This document shows, in pieces, positions 35,767 to 45,259 of a stretch of DNA of 64,000 nucleotides. Below the pieces are notes generated by a model that did no database searches, was not told where the DNA came from, and saw nothing but the letters and a program-made list of their open reading frames with translations. The stretch comes from Streptomyces sp. Q6 (lineage in GTDB: Bacteria; Actinomycetota; Actinomycetes; Streptomycetales; Streptomycetaceae): contig NZ_CP146022.1 in NCBI RefSeq assembly GCF_036967205.1, forward strand, positions 7,192,001-7,256,000, given 5' to 3'. Each line of letters begins with the position of its first letter. Positions within the stretch are counted from its first letter, which is position 1. Position numbers and translations under genes: made by a program.

Positions 35767-36822
35767 CTACGGCACGCGCGCCGTCCACTCCCGCGTCCCG
35801 AACTTCGTCCGTACCAGTTCCTCGGCCCGTGCCATCTCCGCTTCGGTCACCGCGCTCTCGGTCAGGCCGTACCGGTTGCGGAAGGAGTCGATCATGCGGG
35901 CGATGACCTCCTCGCGGGGGAGGCCGGTCTGGCGGCGCAGGGGGTCGACGCGCTTCTTGGCGCTCTTCGTGCCCTTGTCGGAGAGCTTCTCGCGGCCGAT
36001 GCGGAGCACCTCGACCATCTTGTCGGCGTCGATGTCGTAGGACATCGTCACGTGGTGCAGGACCGCGCCCTGCCCGGCGGCCACCCGCTTCTGCGCGGCG
36101 CCCGCGACCTTGCCGACGTCCGTCGCGATGTCGTTCAGCGGCTGGTACCAGGCCTTGATGCCCATGTCGGAGAGCGCCCCGAGCACCCAGTCGTCGAGAT
36201 AGGCGTACGAGTCCTGGAAGGAGAGGCCGGAGACCAGGGACTCCGGGACCGCGAGGGAGTACGTGATCGTGGACTTCGGCTCCGCGAACATCGCGCCGCC
36301 GCCCGAGATCCGGCGCACCACCGTGACCCCGTGCCGGTCGACGCCCTCGGGGTCGACCTCGTTGCGCAGCGACTGGAAGCTGCCGATGATCACCGCCGGG
36401 CGGTCCCACTCCCATACGCGGAGCGTCGGCGGGCGTCTGCCGAGCGCGACCTCCTCGGTCATCACCTCGTCGAGCGCCATGTGCAGCACGGGGGACTGCG
36501 GCGCGTCGTGGATGAGTTGCCAGTCGTAGTCGCGCCAGTCGGTGGCCTGCGCGAGGGCGCGGCGCACGGCCGTGGCGACGCCCTCCGTGGTCAGGCCCAG
36601 CATCACCGTGCCCGTCGGCAGGGCCGCGTCCACCCGGGCGGCGAGGGCCGCGGTGTCCGCGTCGGCGGGGGCGCCTTCGAGGGCGGCGTTGATCGCGGGG
36701 AGTGCCTCGTCCGGCTCCAGGAAGAAGTCGCCCGCGACGCGGACGCCCCGCAGGGCGCCGTCCACCACGTCCACATCGACGACGACGAGCTTGCCGCCGG
36801 GGATCTTGTACTCGCCGTGCAC
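35767..36822 (-). CDS. lplA: Lipoate-protein ligase A / BPL-LplA family protein
   Basis: 351 residues. An N-terminal accessory domain (EYKIPGGKLVVVDVDV to about residue 90) is followed by the BPL/LplA catalytic fold: RPAVIIGSFQSLRNEVD (lipoyl-AMP pocket start), the conserved RRISGGGAMF, and VAGAAQKR with the Lys replaced by Gln-Lys. The accessory domain, usually C-terminal in E. coli LplA, is at the N-terminus here, as in other actinobacterial homologues. Start GTG 36822 (VHGEYK) is chosen on family start position; upstream ATGs in the frame exist. It attaches lipoate or octanoate to acceptor domains; unrelated to the surrounding sugar genes. Confidence 0.82.
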   Translation of the reverse strand: MHGEYKIPGGKLVVVDVDVVDGALRGVRVAGDFFLEPDEALPAINAALEGAPADADTAALAARVDAALPTGTVMLGLTTEGVATAVRRALAQATDWRDYDWQLIHDAPQSPVLHMALDEVMTEEVALGRRPPTLRVWEWDRPAVIIGSFQSLRNEVDPEGVDRHGVTVVRRISGGGAMFAEPKSTITYSLAVPESLVSGLSFQDSYAYLDDWVLGALSDMGIKAWYQPLNDIATDVGKVAGAAQKRVAAGQGAVLHHVTMSYDIDADKMVEVLRIGREKLSDKGTKSAKKRVDPLRRQTGLPREEVIARMIDSFRNRYGLTESAVTEAEMARAEELVRTKFGTREWTARVP

Positions 36823-37021
36823 GATGTGCCGCCTTCCGTCCTTGCCGGTCCTGAGCTGGTTCTCCGGCGTCGCCGGTCCCGCATCACTGTTCCTGATCGC
36901 GGTCAACGCTAACCGGAAGCCGGACATTCCGGGTGGGCAGGCGCGAGCGCATCTCTCTTGACACTTCGTCAGATCTCCCGCATGGTCCCCGAGCATCCGT
37001 ACCCGCCGGAGGAGCTCCGCG

Positions 37022-38137
37022 ATGGACCTCGATGTGCTGTACGAGATCGATGTACCCAAGCCCTGGAACGGCGCTCACCCGCACGGGCAGCGCGCCGCCG
37101 AGCAGCGGGCGTACCGAGAGGCGGTCGAGCAGATCCGGCTCGCCGACCGGGTGGGGTTCCGTACGGTGTGGGCCGTCGAGCACCACTTCAGGGAGGGGCG
37201 CTCGCACTGCCCCGCGCCCGAGGTGCTGCTCGGGCACCTCGCCGCGCTCACCGAGCGGATCCGGCTCGGCTTCGGGGTGACGCTCACGCCGTTCGGGTTC
37301 ACGCCGCCGCAGCGGATCGCCGAGAAGGTCGCCGCCGTCGACGTGCTGTCCGAGGGGCGCGTGGAGTGGGGGACCGGCAGGTCCACCCCGATGGAGCAGA
37401 CCGCGTTCGGCGTCGACCGCGAGCAGTCGCGGTCCGACTGGCGCGAGGCGATCGAGATCGTCACCGGCATGTGGCGCGAGGAGTACTTCGCGTACGCGTC
37501 CCCGCGCTTCCGCTTCCCGCGCCGCATGGTCACCCCGAAGCCCGTGCAGGACCCGCACCCGCCGTGCTGGATGGCCGCCACCTCGCCCGGTTCCGCGGAG
37601 GTCGCGGGCGCGGCCGGGCTCGGGCTGCTGTCGTTCTCGATCATGCAGCCCCTGGAGGCGATGGGCCGGCAGGTCGCCGCGTACCGGGCGGCCGCGCGGA
37701 CCCCGAGCCCGATCACGGACGTGACGACCGACCGCGTCGCCGCCTACACGCTCGTGCACGCCGCCGACCGCCCCTCGGCCCGCGTCTGGGACTCGGTCGC
37801 CTGGTGGTACCGCAACCTCGCCCAGTTCACCCTCGACTGGGAGCTGCCCCACCTCACCCCGGACGAGCGCGAGCGGACCTTCCCGCTCCTCACGCCGATC
37901 ATCGAGGGGAACGTGCCGGTCGCCGACTTCGATGCCGGCGACATGATCCTCATCGGCGACGCAGAGACGATCGTGCGCAAGGCCAAGCGGTACGCGGACC
38001 TGGGCGTCGACCAGCTCATCTGCTACGTCCAGTGGGGCTACCTGGAGCATCAGGAGATCCTGCGCACCATCGAGGTGCTCGGCAAGGAGATCATCCCCGA
38101 GCTGGCCGCGTACACGCCGCGGGCGGCCGCCTCATGA
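37022..38137 (+). CDS. LLM-class flavin-dependent oxidoreductase
   Basis: 371 residues, luciferase-like TIM barrel: MDLDVLYEIDVPKP, VGFRTVWAVEHHF (about 40-55), EGRVEWGTGRSTP (about 116-128) and the phosphate-binding region ATSPGSAEVAGAAGLGLL. Probably F420- or FMN-dependent monooxygenase-type. GGAGGAGC precedes the start, and TTGACA at 36958-36963 is a likely -35. First of three genes joined by 4-nt overlaps (LLM, SDR, SGNH esterase). The substrate is unknown. Confidence 0.86.
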   Translation: MDLDVLYEIDVPKPWNGAHPHGQRAAEQRAYREAVEQIRLADRVGFRTVWAVEHHFREGRSHCPAPEVLLGHLAALTERIRLGFGVTLTPFGFTPPQRIAEKVAAVDVLSEGRVEWGTGRSTPMEQTAFGVDREQSRSDWREAIEIVTGMWREEYFAYASPRFRFPRRMVTPKPVQDPHPPCWMAATSPGSAEVAGAAGLGLLSFSIMQPLEAMGRQVAAYRAAARTPSPITDVTTDRVAAYTLVHAADRPSARVWDSVAWWYRNLAQFTLDWELPHLTPDERERTFPLLTPIIEGNVPVADFDAGDMILIGDAETIVRKAKRYADLGVDQLICYVQWGYLEHQEILRTIEVLGKEIIPELAAYTPRAAAS

Positions 38138-38942
38138 GCGAGCCGCTCGACACCACCCCGGTCCCCGACTACGCCACCCTGCACCGCCTCGACGGCCGCG
38201 GCTTCGTTCTGCTCGGCGCGGGCAACGGCATCGGACGGCAGACCGCCCACGCGCTCACCGCGGCCGGCGCGCGCGTCCTGTGCGTCGACGTCGACAAGGA
38301 ACGGGCCGACGCCGTCGCCGCCGAGACCGGTGGCACCCCGCACGTCGCCGACGTCACGCGTCGAGCCGACGTGAGCGACCTCTTCGCCTTCGCGGACAGG
38401 GAATGGGGCGGGGTCGCGGGCGTCGTCGACATCGTGGGGATGGCCCGCTATGCGGCGCTCGACGCCCTCGACGACGACGCCTGGGACTGGCACTTCTCGA
38501 TGGTGCTGCGGCACGCCTGGCTCGCCGTTCAGTACGGCGCCGACGCCGTCGCACGGTCCGGCGGCGGCCCGCTGGTGTTCGTCGCGTCGGTGTCGGGCCT
38601 CACCGCGGCGCCGCTGCACGGCGCGTACGGGGCGGCCAAGGCGGGACTGATGTCGCTGGTGCGCACCGCCGCCGTCGAGTACGGACCTCGTGCCGTACGG
38701 GTCAACGCCGTCGCCCCGGGTGTCGTGTGGACGCCCCGCGTGGCCGGGCTGCTCGGCGACGAGGGCGCGCCCGCAACGCCGCGAACGCCCCACTCGACCG
38801 GGTCGCCGAACCCGCCGACATCGCCGCCGCCCTGCTCTTCCTCGCCTCGCCGCTCTCCTCGTACGTCACCGGGCAGACGCTCGTCGTGGACGGCGGCGCC
38901 GGGGTGAAGTTCCCGTATCCGACGATCGGCGGCGCCCGGTGA
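38134..38942 (+). pseudogene. Short-chain dehydrogenase/reductase, frameshifted
   Basis: About 268 residues if restored. Rossmann segment FVLLGAGNGIGRQTAHAL (about 22-39), NAG-like region VDIVGMARYAAL, catalytic Ser in VFVASVSG, and YGAAK (Tyr/Lys pair). The reading frame breaks after LLGDEG; the rest (RNAANAPLDRVAEPADIAAA to VVDGGAGVKFPYPT) is in another frame. One base is missing at the G3 run at 38763-38765. The ATG at 38134 overlaps the LLM stop and the restored TGA at 38942 overlaps the SGNH start, so operon geometry fits an intact gene. Confidence 0.75.
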
Positions 38943-39907
38943 GGGACTTCGTGCGCGGGGCCGTCTGGTGGGCCGCCGACGGGCGGCCCGTGCGCGCCGA
39001 TCCCGCCGACCGCGACCGCCTGCCCGCCGACACCTGGGGGCGGGCGCTGGTTCCGGCCGGGGTGCGCCTGGAGTTCGTGGCGCGCGGGGTCCACGAGATC
39101 GAGATCGGGTACGAGGGCCTGCGCCGGTCGGCGGCCGACCGGTACCGCACGGACCCGCCGGTGTTCGCGTTGCCGGGCGGCGCGGAGGTCCCCGCCGACA
39201 TCGGCGGCCACGCCGTCCGGCTGCCGCTGCCGCGCCCCGACGGCACGTACACCGTCCACCTCCCGGAAGTGCTGCGGCCGTTGGTGCGTGAGCTGCGTCC
39301 GGTCGGCGGCGGCACCCTCGAACCCGCCGCGCCGAAGCCCCGCTGGCTCGTGTACGGCGACTCCGTCGTCGAGGGCTGGATCGCGTCCAGGCCGCACCTC
39401 GCCTGGCCCGCCGTCGCCGGACGCGCGCTCGGCGTCGAGGACGTGAACCTCGGCTACGCGGGCGCGGCCCGCGGCGAACTCGCCTCCGCCCAGCAGCTCG
39501 CCTCTCTCGACGCCGACCTGCTCACCGTCGCGTTCGGCACCAACTGCTGGTCCCGTACGCCCCATTCGGCGCCGCTCCTGTACGAGACGACCCGCGCCTT
39601 CCTGACCGTCCTGCGGGCCGGGCACCCGCATACCCCGCTCCTCGTCGTCTCCCCGGTGATCCGCCCCGACGCCGAGAACACCCCCAACGAACTCGGCGCC
39701 ACACTGGCCGAGTTGAGGTCGGCGATCGAGGACGCGGCGCGCGCGGCCGTACGCGACGGAGACAAGCGGCTGACCCTGCTCCCCGGCGGCGAGCTGCTCG
39801 CCCCGCGCCACCTGGTCGATGGTGTGCACCCCGGCGACGAGGGCCACGCCCTCCTCGCCCACGCGGTGGCGGAAACCCTCTCGGGTGACGGCGCCCGTAC
39901 GCACTGA
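38939..39907 (+). CDS. SGNH/GDSL hydrolase (carbohydrate esterase-like)
   Basis: 322 residues, no signal peptide. The N-terminal 130 residues form a beta-rich module as in CE2-like esterases. The SGNH domain has YGDSV (Ser142), a Gly block GYAGAARGE, FGTNCW (Asn) and DGVHPGDEGH with Asp294 and His297. Probably a cytoplasmic deacetylase of imported acetylated xylo-oligosaccharides, inferred from context. GTG start at 38939 overlaps the restored SDR stop (GTGA). Confidence 0.86.
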   Translation: MRDFVRGAVWWAADGRPVRADPADRDRLPADTWGRALVPAGVRLEFVARGVHEIEIGYEGLRRSAADRYRTDPPVFALPGGAEVPADIGGHAVRLPLPRPDGTYTVHLPEVLRPLVRELRPVGGGTLEPAAPKPRWLVYGDSVVEGWIASRPHLAWPAVAGRALGVEDVNLGYAGAARGELASAQQLASLDADLLTVAFGTNCWSRTPHSAPLLYETTRAFLTVLRAGHPHTPLLVVSPVIRPDAENTPNELGATLAELRSAIEDAARAAVRDGDKRLTLLPGGELLAPRHLVDGVHPGDEGHALLAHAVAETLSGDGARTH

Positions 39908-39931
39908 GTTCGGCAAGGCTCTTGACGAATC
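39907..39931. promoter_or_regulatory. Inverted-repeat operator upstream of GH2
   Basis: AGTTCGGCAA, centre GGCTC, TTGACGAATC: weaker arms (7 of 10) than the other members but identical spacing, with the TTGAC half intact. It overlaps a -35-like TTGACG at 39922-39927, about 80 nt before the GH2 start. Confidence 0.5.
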
Positions 39932-40007
39932 CCTGTCCGAAGCCGAAAGAATCCGTTAGCTCAAGTGGCTTTCTGGTGAATCATGTTCGCTTCGAGGGGA
40001 CCCGCTC

Positions 40008-43000
40008 ATGCCTGTCACCCGCAGATCCGTGCTGGCCGCGGGCGCCGCCGCGCCGCTGGCCGGGGCGCTCGCCGCACCTTCCGTGGCCCGCGCCGCCGAC
40101 CGCGCAGGCCCCGTCGGCCGGCGTACCGTCGAGCTCACCGACGGCTGGCGGTTCGCGCTCGTCAGCCCGGACGGCATCACCGACCCGACCGGCGCCTACA
40201 CCGACGCCGAGCAGCCCGGCTACGACGACGGCGACTGGCGCACCGTCGCCGTCCCGCACGACTGGAGCATCGAGCAGACCCCCACCGCCGAGCACAACAC
40301 GACCAGCGGCACCGGCTTCCTGCCGGGCGGACTCGGCTGGTACCGCAAGACGTTCACCGTGCCCGCCGACTACGCGGGCAAGCGGATCTCCGTCGAGTTC
40401 GACGGCGTCTACATGGACGCGAACGTCTACGTCAACGGCGAACTCGTCGTCAACCACCCCTACGGGTACACCGGGTTCGCGCACGACATCACCGACCTGC
40501 TGCACGTCGACGGCAAGCGCGCCAACGTCCTCGCCGTCGAGGTCCGCAACCGGCTGCCCAGCAGCCGCTGGTACTCGGGCAGCGGCATCTACCGCCACGC
40601 CCGGCTCGTCGTCACCGAACCCGTCCACGTCGACCGCTGGGGCACCTTCGTCACCACGCCCGACCTCGCCGCCACCCTGGAGAAGGGATACGCGACGGTC
40701 GACGTGCGCACCACGGTCGTCGGCGAGTCCGGGACCGCGCGCGACGTCACCGTCGTCTCCACGATCCGCGACCCCGAGGGGCGCCGCGTCGCCCGGAGCG
40801 AATCCGTCCTCACAGCAGTGGCGGCCGACGGCGGCACCGCGCACCACCGACTCACCCTCGACACGCCGCGGTTGTGGTCCATCGAGACTCCGGAACACCG
40901 GTACACACTCGTCACCGACCTGCGGGTCGACGGCCGCGCCGTCGACACGTACCGCACCCGCTTCGGCGTCCGTCACGCGGTCTTCGACCCGGAGAAGGGC
41001 TTCACCCTCAACGGCACCTACGCCAAGATCAAGGGCGTCGACCTCCACCACGACCTCGGCGCGCTCGGCGCGGCCGTCCAGGCCGACGCGGTGCGCCGCC
41101 AGCTGACCCTCATGAAGAGCATGGGTGTCAACGCCCTGCGCACCTCCCACAACCCGCCCGCGCCCGAGGTGATCGAGGCCTGCGAGGACCTCGGGATCGT
41201 CATGCTCGTCGAGGCCTTCGACTGCTGGCGCACCGGCAAGAACCGCTACGACTACGGCCGCTTCTTCGACGCGCACTCCGACGCCGACATCGCCGAGATG
41301 GTGCGCGCCGCCCGCAACTCGCCCGCCGTCGTGCTCTGGTCCATCGGCAACGAGATCCCCGACTCGACCCGCACCGAGGGCATCGCCATCGCGAAGCGTC
41401 TCGTCGCCGGCGTCAAGGCCCTCGACACCACGCGACCGATCGTCATCGGCTCCGACAAGTACCGCTCGCTGCCCGCCGTCGGCTCGCCCGCCGACCTGAT
41501 CCTCGCCGAACTCGACGGCCTCGGCCTCAACTACAACACCGCGGCCTCCGTCGACGCGCTGCACGCCCGCTACCCGCACCTGTTCCTCTTCGAGTCCGAG
41601 TCGTCCTCCGAGACGTCGAGCCGCGGCACGTACCAGGAGCCCGAGCACCTCAACACCGGCGAGAACCACACGCCGGGCAGGCGCGCCACCTCGTCGTACG
41701 ACAACAACCTCGCCTCGTGGACGATGAGCGGCGAGTACGGCCTGAAGAAGGACCGCGACCGGCGCTTCTTCACCGGCGAGTTCCTCTGGTCCGGCATCGA
41801 CTACATCGGCGAGCCGACACCGTACGACGTGTTCCCCGTCAAGGCGTCCTTCTTCGGCGCGGTCGACACCGCCGGCTTCCCCAAGGACATGTACCACCTC
41901 TTACGCAGCCAGTGGTCGGACGAGCCGATGGTGCATCTGCTGCCTATGGACTGGACGACCTACGAACCGGGCCGGGAGGTGGAGGTATGGGCGTACGCGA
42001 ACGTCGCCGACGTCGAACTCTTCCTCAACGGCCGTTCCCTGGGCGTGCGTTCCTTCGACGAGAAGAAGACCGCCGACGGCCGCGCGTACCTGGAGACCAC
42101 GGAGGCGACCGGCGACGACAAGACCGTCACGGGCGGCCCCTACCCGGGCAGCTACACCTCGCCGGGCGGCAGCGCGGGCAAGCTGCACCTGACGTGGAAA
42201 GTCCCCTACGCGGCGGGCGAGTTGAAGGCCGTGGCCCGGCGGGGCGGCAAGGTGGTGGCGACGGACGTGCTGCGCACGGCGGCCGCGCCGCACGCGGTGC
42301 GACTGACCGCCGACCGCAGGTCGACCGGCGCGGACGGCCGCTCGCTCGTCTTCGTCACCGCCGAGGTCGTGGACGCGCACGGCGTCGTCGTCCCCGACGC
42401 GGCGCGGATCCTCGAATTCTCCGTCAGGGGCGGCGAGTTGGCGGGCGTCGACAACGGACAGCAGGAGAGCGCGGAGCGCTACCAGGCCAGCACCCGCACC
42501 ACCTTCCACGGGCTCGCGCTCGCCATCGTGCGGGCGGGAACCGAACCCGGCACGCTGACCGTCACCGCCCGCGCGGACGGGCTGCGCGCGGGGAAGGTGT
42601 CGGTACGCGTGACCGGTCCCGCGGGCGGCCCGGTGACCCCGGCCGAACCGTTCGCCCCGGACCCGGGCCCGGGACCCGTCGCCTACCCGCACGCGGACGC
42701 CGGCTACTCGGGCGCCGCGAAGACCCTGCCCGCCGCGATGCTGGACGGCGACCCGGCCACGCAGTGGTCCAACGCCTTCCAGAAGTCGGCCACCGCGCTC
42801 CTGCCCGCCTTCGACGGCGCCCGCCCCTCCGACTGGGTGTCGGTGGAATGGGAGCGGGACCGCACGATCGGCCGGGTGGAGGCCACCTTCGTGATCGACG
42901 GCCGGCACGCGCTGCCCGCGACGATCGACGTCGACGTCGCGGACGGTGAGGGATACCGGCCCGTACCCGACGTCGACATCGACTGGGCCGACGCGTCCGG

Positions 43001-43127
43001 CCGGCCCACCGTACTCACCTTCGACGCCGTACGCGGCCGACGGCTCCGCCTGACCATGACGAGCCGACAACCCGGTTCGGCCCAGGGTGCATTCGGGATC
43101 ACCGCGCTCGACGTCGCCGAGTCCTGA
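40008..43127 (+). CDS. Secreted GH2 beta-galactosidase-like enzyme
   Basis: 1039 residues. Twin-arginine-type signal (TRRSVLAAGAAAPLAGALA) with cleavage near ARA-ADR. Sugar-binding domain (about 35-200), Ig-like domain, then the TIM barrel (about 300-600) with NALRTSHNPPAPEVIEACED, acid/base Glu in WSIGNEIPD (E449), and a nucleophile Glu in the SETSSRG segment (about E535). C-terminal to it are a DUF4982-type Ig-like domain, another Ig-like segment (about 760-870) and a discoidin/F5-8-like carbohydrate-binding module (about 895-1035, LDGDPATQWSNAF). Members act on beta-galactosides or related beta-glycosides. 122 nt before GH67. Confidence 0.9.
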   Translation: MPVTRRSVLAAGAAAPLAGALAAPSVARAADRAGPVGRRTVELTDGWRFALVSPDGITDPTGAYTDAEQPGYDDGDWRTVAVPHDWSIEQTPTAEHNTTSGTGFLPGGLGWYRKTFTVPADYAGKRISVEFDGVYMDANVYVNGELVVNHPYGYTGFAHDITDLLHVDGKRANVLAVEVRNRLPSSRWYSGSGIYRHARLVVTEPVHVDRWGTFVTTPDLAATLEKGYATVDVRTTVVGESGTARDVTVVSTIRDPEGRRVARSESVLTAVAADGGTAHHRLTLDTPRLWSIETPEHRYTLVTDLRVDGRAVDTYRTRFGVRHAVFDPEKGFTLNGTYAKIKGVDLHHDLGALGAAVQADAVRRQLTLMKSMGVNALRTSHNPPAPEVIEACEDLGIVMLVEAFDCWRTGKNRYDYGRFFDAHSDADIAEMVRAARNSPAVVLWSIGNEIPDSTRTEGIAIAKRLVAGVKALDTTRPIVIGSDKYRSLPAVGSPADLILAELDGLGLNYNTAASVDALHARYPHLFLFESESSSETSSRGTYQEPEHLNTGENHTPGRRATSSYDNNLASWTMSGEYGLKKDRDRRFFTGEFLWSGIDYIGEPTPYDVFPVKASFFGAVDTAGFPKDMYHLLRSQWSDEPMVHLLPMDWTTYEPGREVEVWAYANVADVELFLNGRSLGVRSFDEKKTADGRAYLETTEATGDDKTVTGGPYPGSYTSPGGSAGKLHLTWKVPYAAGELKAVARRGGKVVATDVLRTAAAPHAVRLTADRRSTGADGRSLVFVTAEVVDAHGVVVPDAARILEFSVRGGELAGVDNGQQESAERYQASTRTTFHGLALAIVRAGTEPGTLTVTARADGLRAGKVSVRVTGPAGGPVTPAEPFAPDPGPGPVAYPHADAGYSGAAKTLPAAMLDGDPATQWSNAFQKSATALLPAFDGARPSDWVSVEWERDRTIGRVEATFVIDGRHALPATIDVDVADGEGYRPVPDVDIDWADASGRPTVLTFDAVRGRRLRLTMTSRQPGSAQGAFGITALDVAES

Positions 43128-43152
43128 CGCGCGTCGGGCGGTCCCCGGCGAC

Positions 43153-43197
43153 CCCCGACCCTTATTTGGTAAGGCTATTGACAAATAGGGGTCGGGG
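43153..43197. promoter_or_regulatory. 45-bp inverted repeat/operator upstream of GH67
   Basis: Left arm CCCCGACCCTTATTTGGTAA (43153-43172), centre GGCTA, right arm TTGACAAATAGGGGTCGGGG (43178-43197); 17 of 20 positions pair. The inner part is the shared operator. TTGACA at 43178-43183 is a plausible -35, so a bound protein would occlude RNA polymerase. The start codon is 53 nt downstream. Confidence 0.65.
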
Positions 43198-43249
43198 ACC
43201 GGGACAATCGCAACCGACATGCTCAGAAGATCACTCGGAGGGGCCGTCC

Positions 43250-45238
43250 ATGCCTGTCGTCGGTAGTGAGGTCGACCCCGCGTGGCTGCCCGACGAGGCG
43301 CTCCACGCGCTCGGATCGCGGCGCGTACGCGTCGAGGGCGAGGGCGATCTCGTCGACACGGTGCGCGGTGAAGTCGTCCACGCCTGCGGCCTGTACGGCG
43401 GCTCGGTGGTGGAGGACGACGGCCCGTACGACGTCCTGCTGCGACGGCAGCCGCAGTCCGGGGAGGCGCACGGCCCCGAGGGCTTCACGCTGGAGCGGGC
43501 CGGCGGACGCGTCACCGTCACCGCCGCCGCGCCCGCCGGCCTGCTCCACGGCTACTTCCACGTGGTCAGGCTCGGCCGGGCCGCCTTCACCGACGCGCCG
43601 CCCGAGACCCACCGCCCGGCCCTCGCCCTGCGGATGCTGAACCACTGGGACAACGTCGCCGTCCACCCGGTCATGGGCCAGGTCGAACGCGGCTACGCCG
43701 GCGGATCCCTGTTCTGGCAGGACGGGCGGGCACGCGGCGACCTGGCCCGCGTACGCGCGTACGCACGACTGCTCGCGTCCTGCGGCGTCAACGCCCTCAG
43801 TGTCAACAACGTCAACGTCCACGAGACCGAGGCCCACCTCCTCACCGACCGCGTCACCGAAGTCGCCGCCATCGCCGACGCGCTGAGGCCGTACGGCATT
43901 CGCACCCACCTCGCCGTCAGCTTCGCCGCACCCGTCGTCGTCGGCGGGCTCGACACCGCCGACCCCCTCGACGACGGTGTCCGGGCATGGTGGCGGGAGG
44001 CCGCGGCACACGTGTACGCGCACATCCCCGACTTCGGCGGCTTCCTCGTCAAGGCCGACTCCGAGGGGCAGCCGGGGCCCTTCGCCTACGGCCGCACCCA
44101 CGCCGACGGCGCGAACCTGCTCGCCGACGCCCTCGCGCCGCACGGCGGCACCGTCCACTGGCGGGCCTTCGTCTACGACCATCGCCAGGACTGGCGGGAC
44201 CGGACCACGGACCGGGCCCGCGCCGCCCACGACCACTTCGCGCCACTGGACGGCCGGTTCAGGGACAACGCGGTCCTCCAGGTCAAGCACGGGCCGATCG
44301 ACTTCCAGGTCCGCGAACCCGTCTCCCCGGTCATCGGCGCCCTGCCCCGCACCCGCGTCGCGGTCGAGCTCCAGGTCACGCAGGAGTACACCGGGCAGCA
44401 GCGGCACGTATGCGCGCTCGCACCCATGTGGGCCGACGTCCTGCGGTTCCGCCCCGAAGGCGAACACGGCCCGACCGTCGGTGAGTTGACCGCCTCCGGT
44501 GGCCTGGTCGCCGTCTCCAACGTCGGCGACGACCCCTTCTGGACGGGCCACCCGCTCGCCCAGTTCAACCTCTACGCCTTCGGCCGCCTCGCCTGGCAGC
44601 CCGACGCCGACCCCGACCGACTCCTCACCGAGTGGACCGAGTCGACGTTCACGCCGTGGGCCACCGCGGACCCGGACCGGCTGCGGGCCGGGCTGCGCGC
44701 GGTACTGCGCGACTCCTGGACCACGTATGAGAAGTACACGGCCCCCCTCGGTGTCGGCTTCATGGTGCAGCCCGGCCACCACTACGGGCCGAGCGTGGAC
44801 GGCTACGAGTACAGCCCGTGGGGCACCTACCACTTCGCCGACCGCGACGGCATCGGCGTCGACCGCAGCGCGGCCACCGGGACGGGCTACGCGGCCCAGT
44901 ACGCGAAGCCGTGGTCCCAGACGTACGAGAGCCCGGACACCTGCCCCGACGAGCTGCTCCTCTTCTTCCACCACGTGCCGTACGACCACGTCCTGCACAG
45001 CGGCACGACCGTGATCCAGCACATCTACGACACCCACTTCGAGGGCGTCGAGGAGGCCGAGGCCGCACAGGAGGTCTGGGACGGCCTCGCCGACCTGATG
45101 CCACCCGCGCGGCACGCGCGGGTGGCCGAGCGGTACGCGGAGCAGGTGCGCTCCGCCCGCGAGTGGCGGGACCAGATCAACAGCTACTTCCTGCGCGCGT
45201 CCGGGGTGCCGGACGCGCACGGGCGGCGCGTCTTCTGA
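43250..45238 (+). CDS. aguA: GH67 alpha-glucuronidase
   Basis: 662 residues, no signal peptide, so it acts inside the cell on imported aldouronic oligosaccharides. An N-terminal beta domain (to about 125) precedes the barrel: RMLNHWDNVAVHPVMG, PYGIRTHLAVSFAAP, and the catalytic set Glu272 (KADSEGQPGP), Asp351 (HGPIDFQ) and Glu379 (QVTQEYTG). Spacing of 28 residues between the last two matches characterised GH67 enzymes as I recall them. The C-terminal domain (about 500-660) includes WSQTYESPDTCPDELLLFFH. It removes (4-O-methyl-)glucuronic acid from the non-reducing end of xylo-oligosaccharides. GGAGGGG precedes ATG 43250. The best single marker that this is a glucuronoxylan locus. Confidence 0.93.
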   Translation: MPVVGSEVDPAWLPDEALHALGSRRVRVEGEGDLVDTVRGEVVHACGLYGGSVVEDDGPYDVLLRRQPQSGEAHGPEGFTLERAGGRVTVTAAAPAGLLHGYFHVVRLGRAAFTDAPPETHRPALALRMLNHWDNVAVHPVMGQVERGYAGGSLFWQDGRARGDLARVRAYARLLASCGVNALSVNNVNVHETEAHLLTDRVTEVAAIADALRPYGIRTHLAVSFAAPVVVGGLDTADPLDDGVRAWWREAAAHVYAHIPDFGGFLVKADSEGQPGPFAYGRTHADGANLLADALAPHGGTVHWRAFVYDHRQDWRDRTTDRARAAHDHFAPLDGRFRDNAVLQVKHGPIDFQVREPVSPVIGALPRTRVAVELQVTQEYTGQQRHVCALAPMWADVLRFRPEGEHGPTVGELTASGGLVAVSNVGDDPFWTGHPLAQFNLYAFGRLAWQPDADPDRLLTEWTESTFTPWATADPDRLRAGLRAVLRDSWTTYEKYTAPLGVGFMVQPGHHYGPSVDGYEYSPWGTYHFADRDGIGVDRSAATGTGYAAQYAKPWSQTYESPDTCPDELLLFFHHVPYDHVLHSGTTVIQHIYDTHFEGVEEAEAAQEVWDGLADLMPPARHARVAERYAEQVRSAREWRDQINSYFLRASGVPDAHGRRVF

Positions 45239-45259
45239 CCGGTCGGGCCGTGCCGTGGA

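Noticed and set aside
38690-39907. A 405-codon frame joining the SDR tail to the SGNH esterase
   Set aside because: The first 80 codons are a shadow of the SDR in the wrong frame; the esterase has a GTG start at 38939 overlapping the restored SDR stop.
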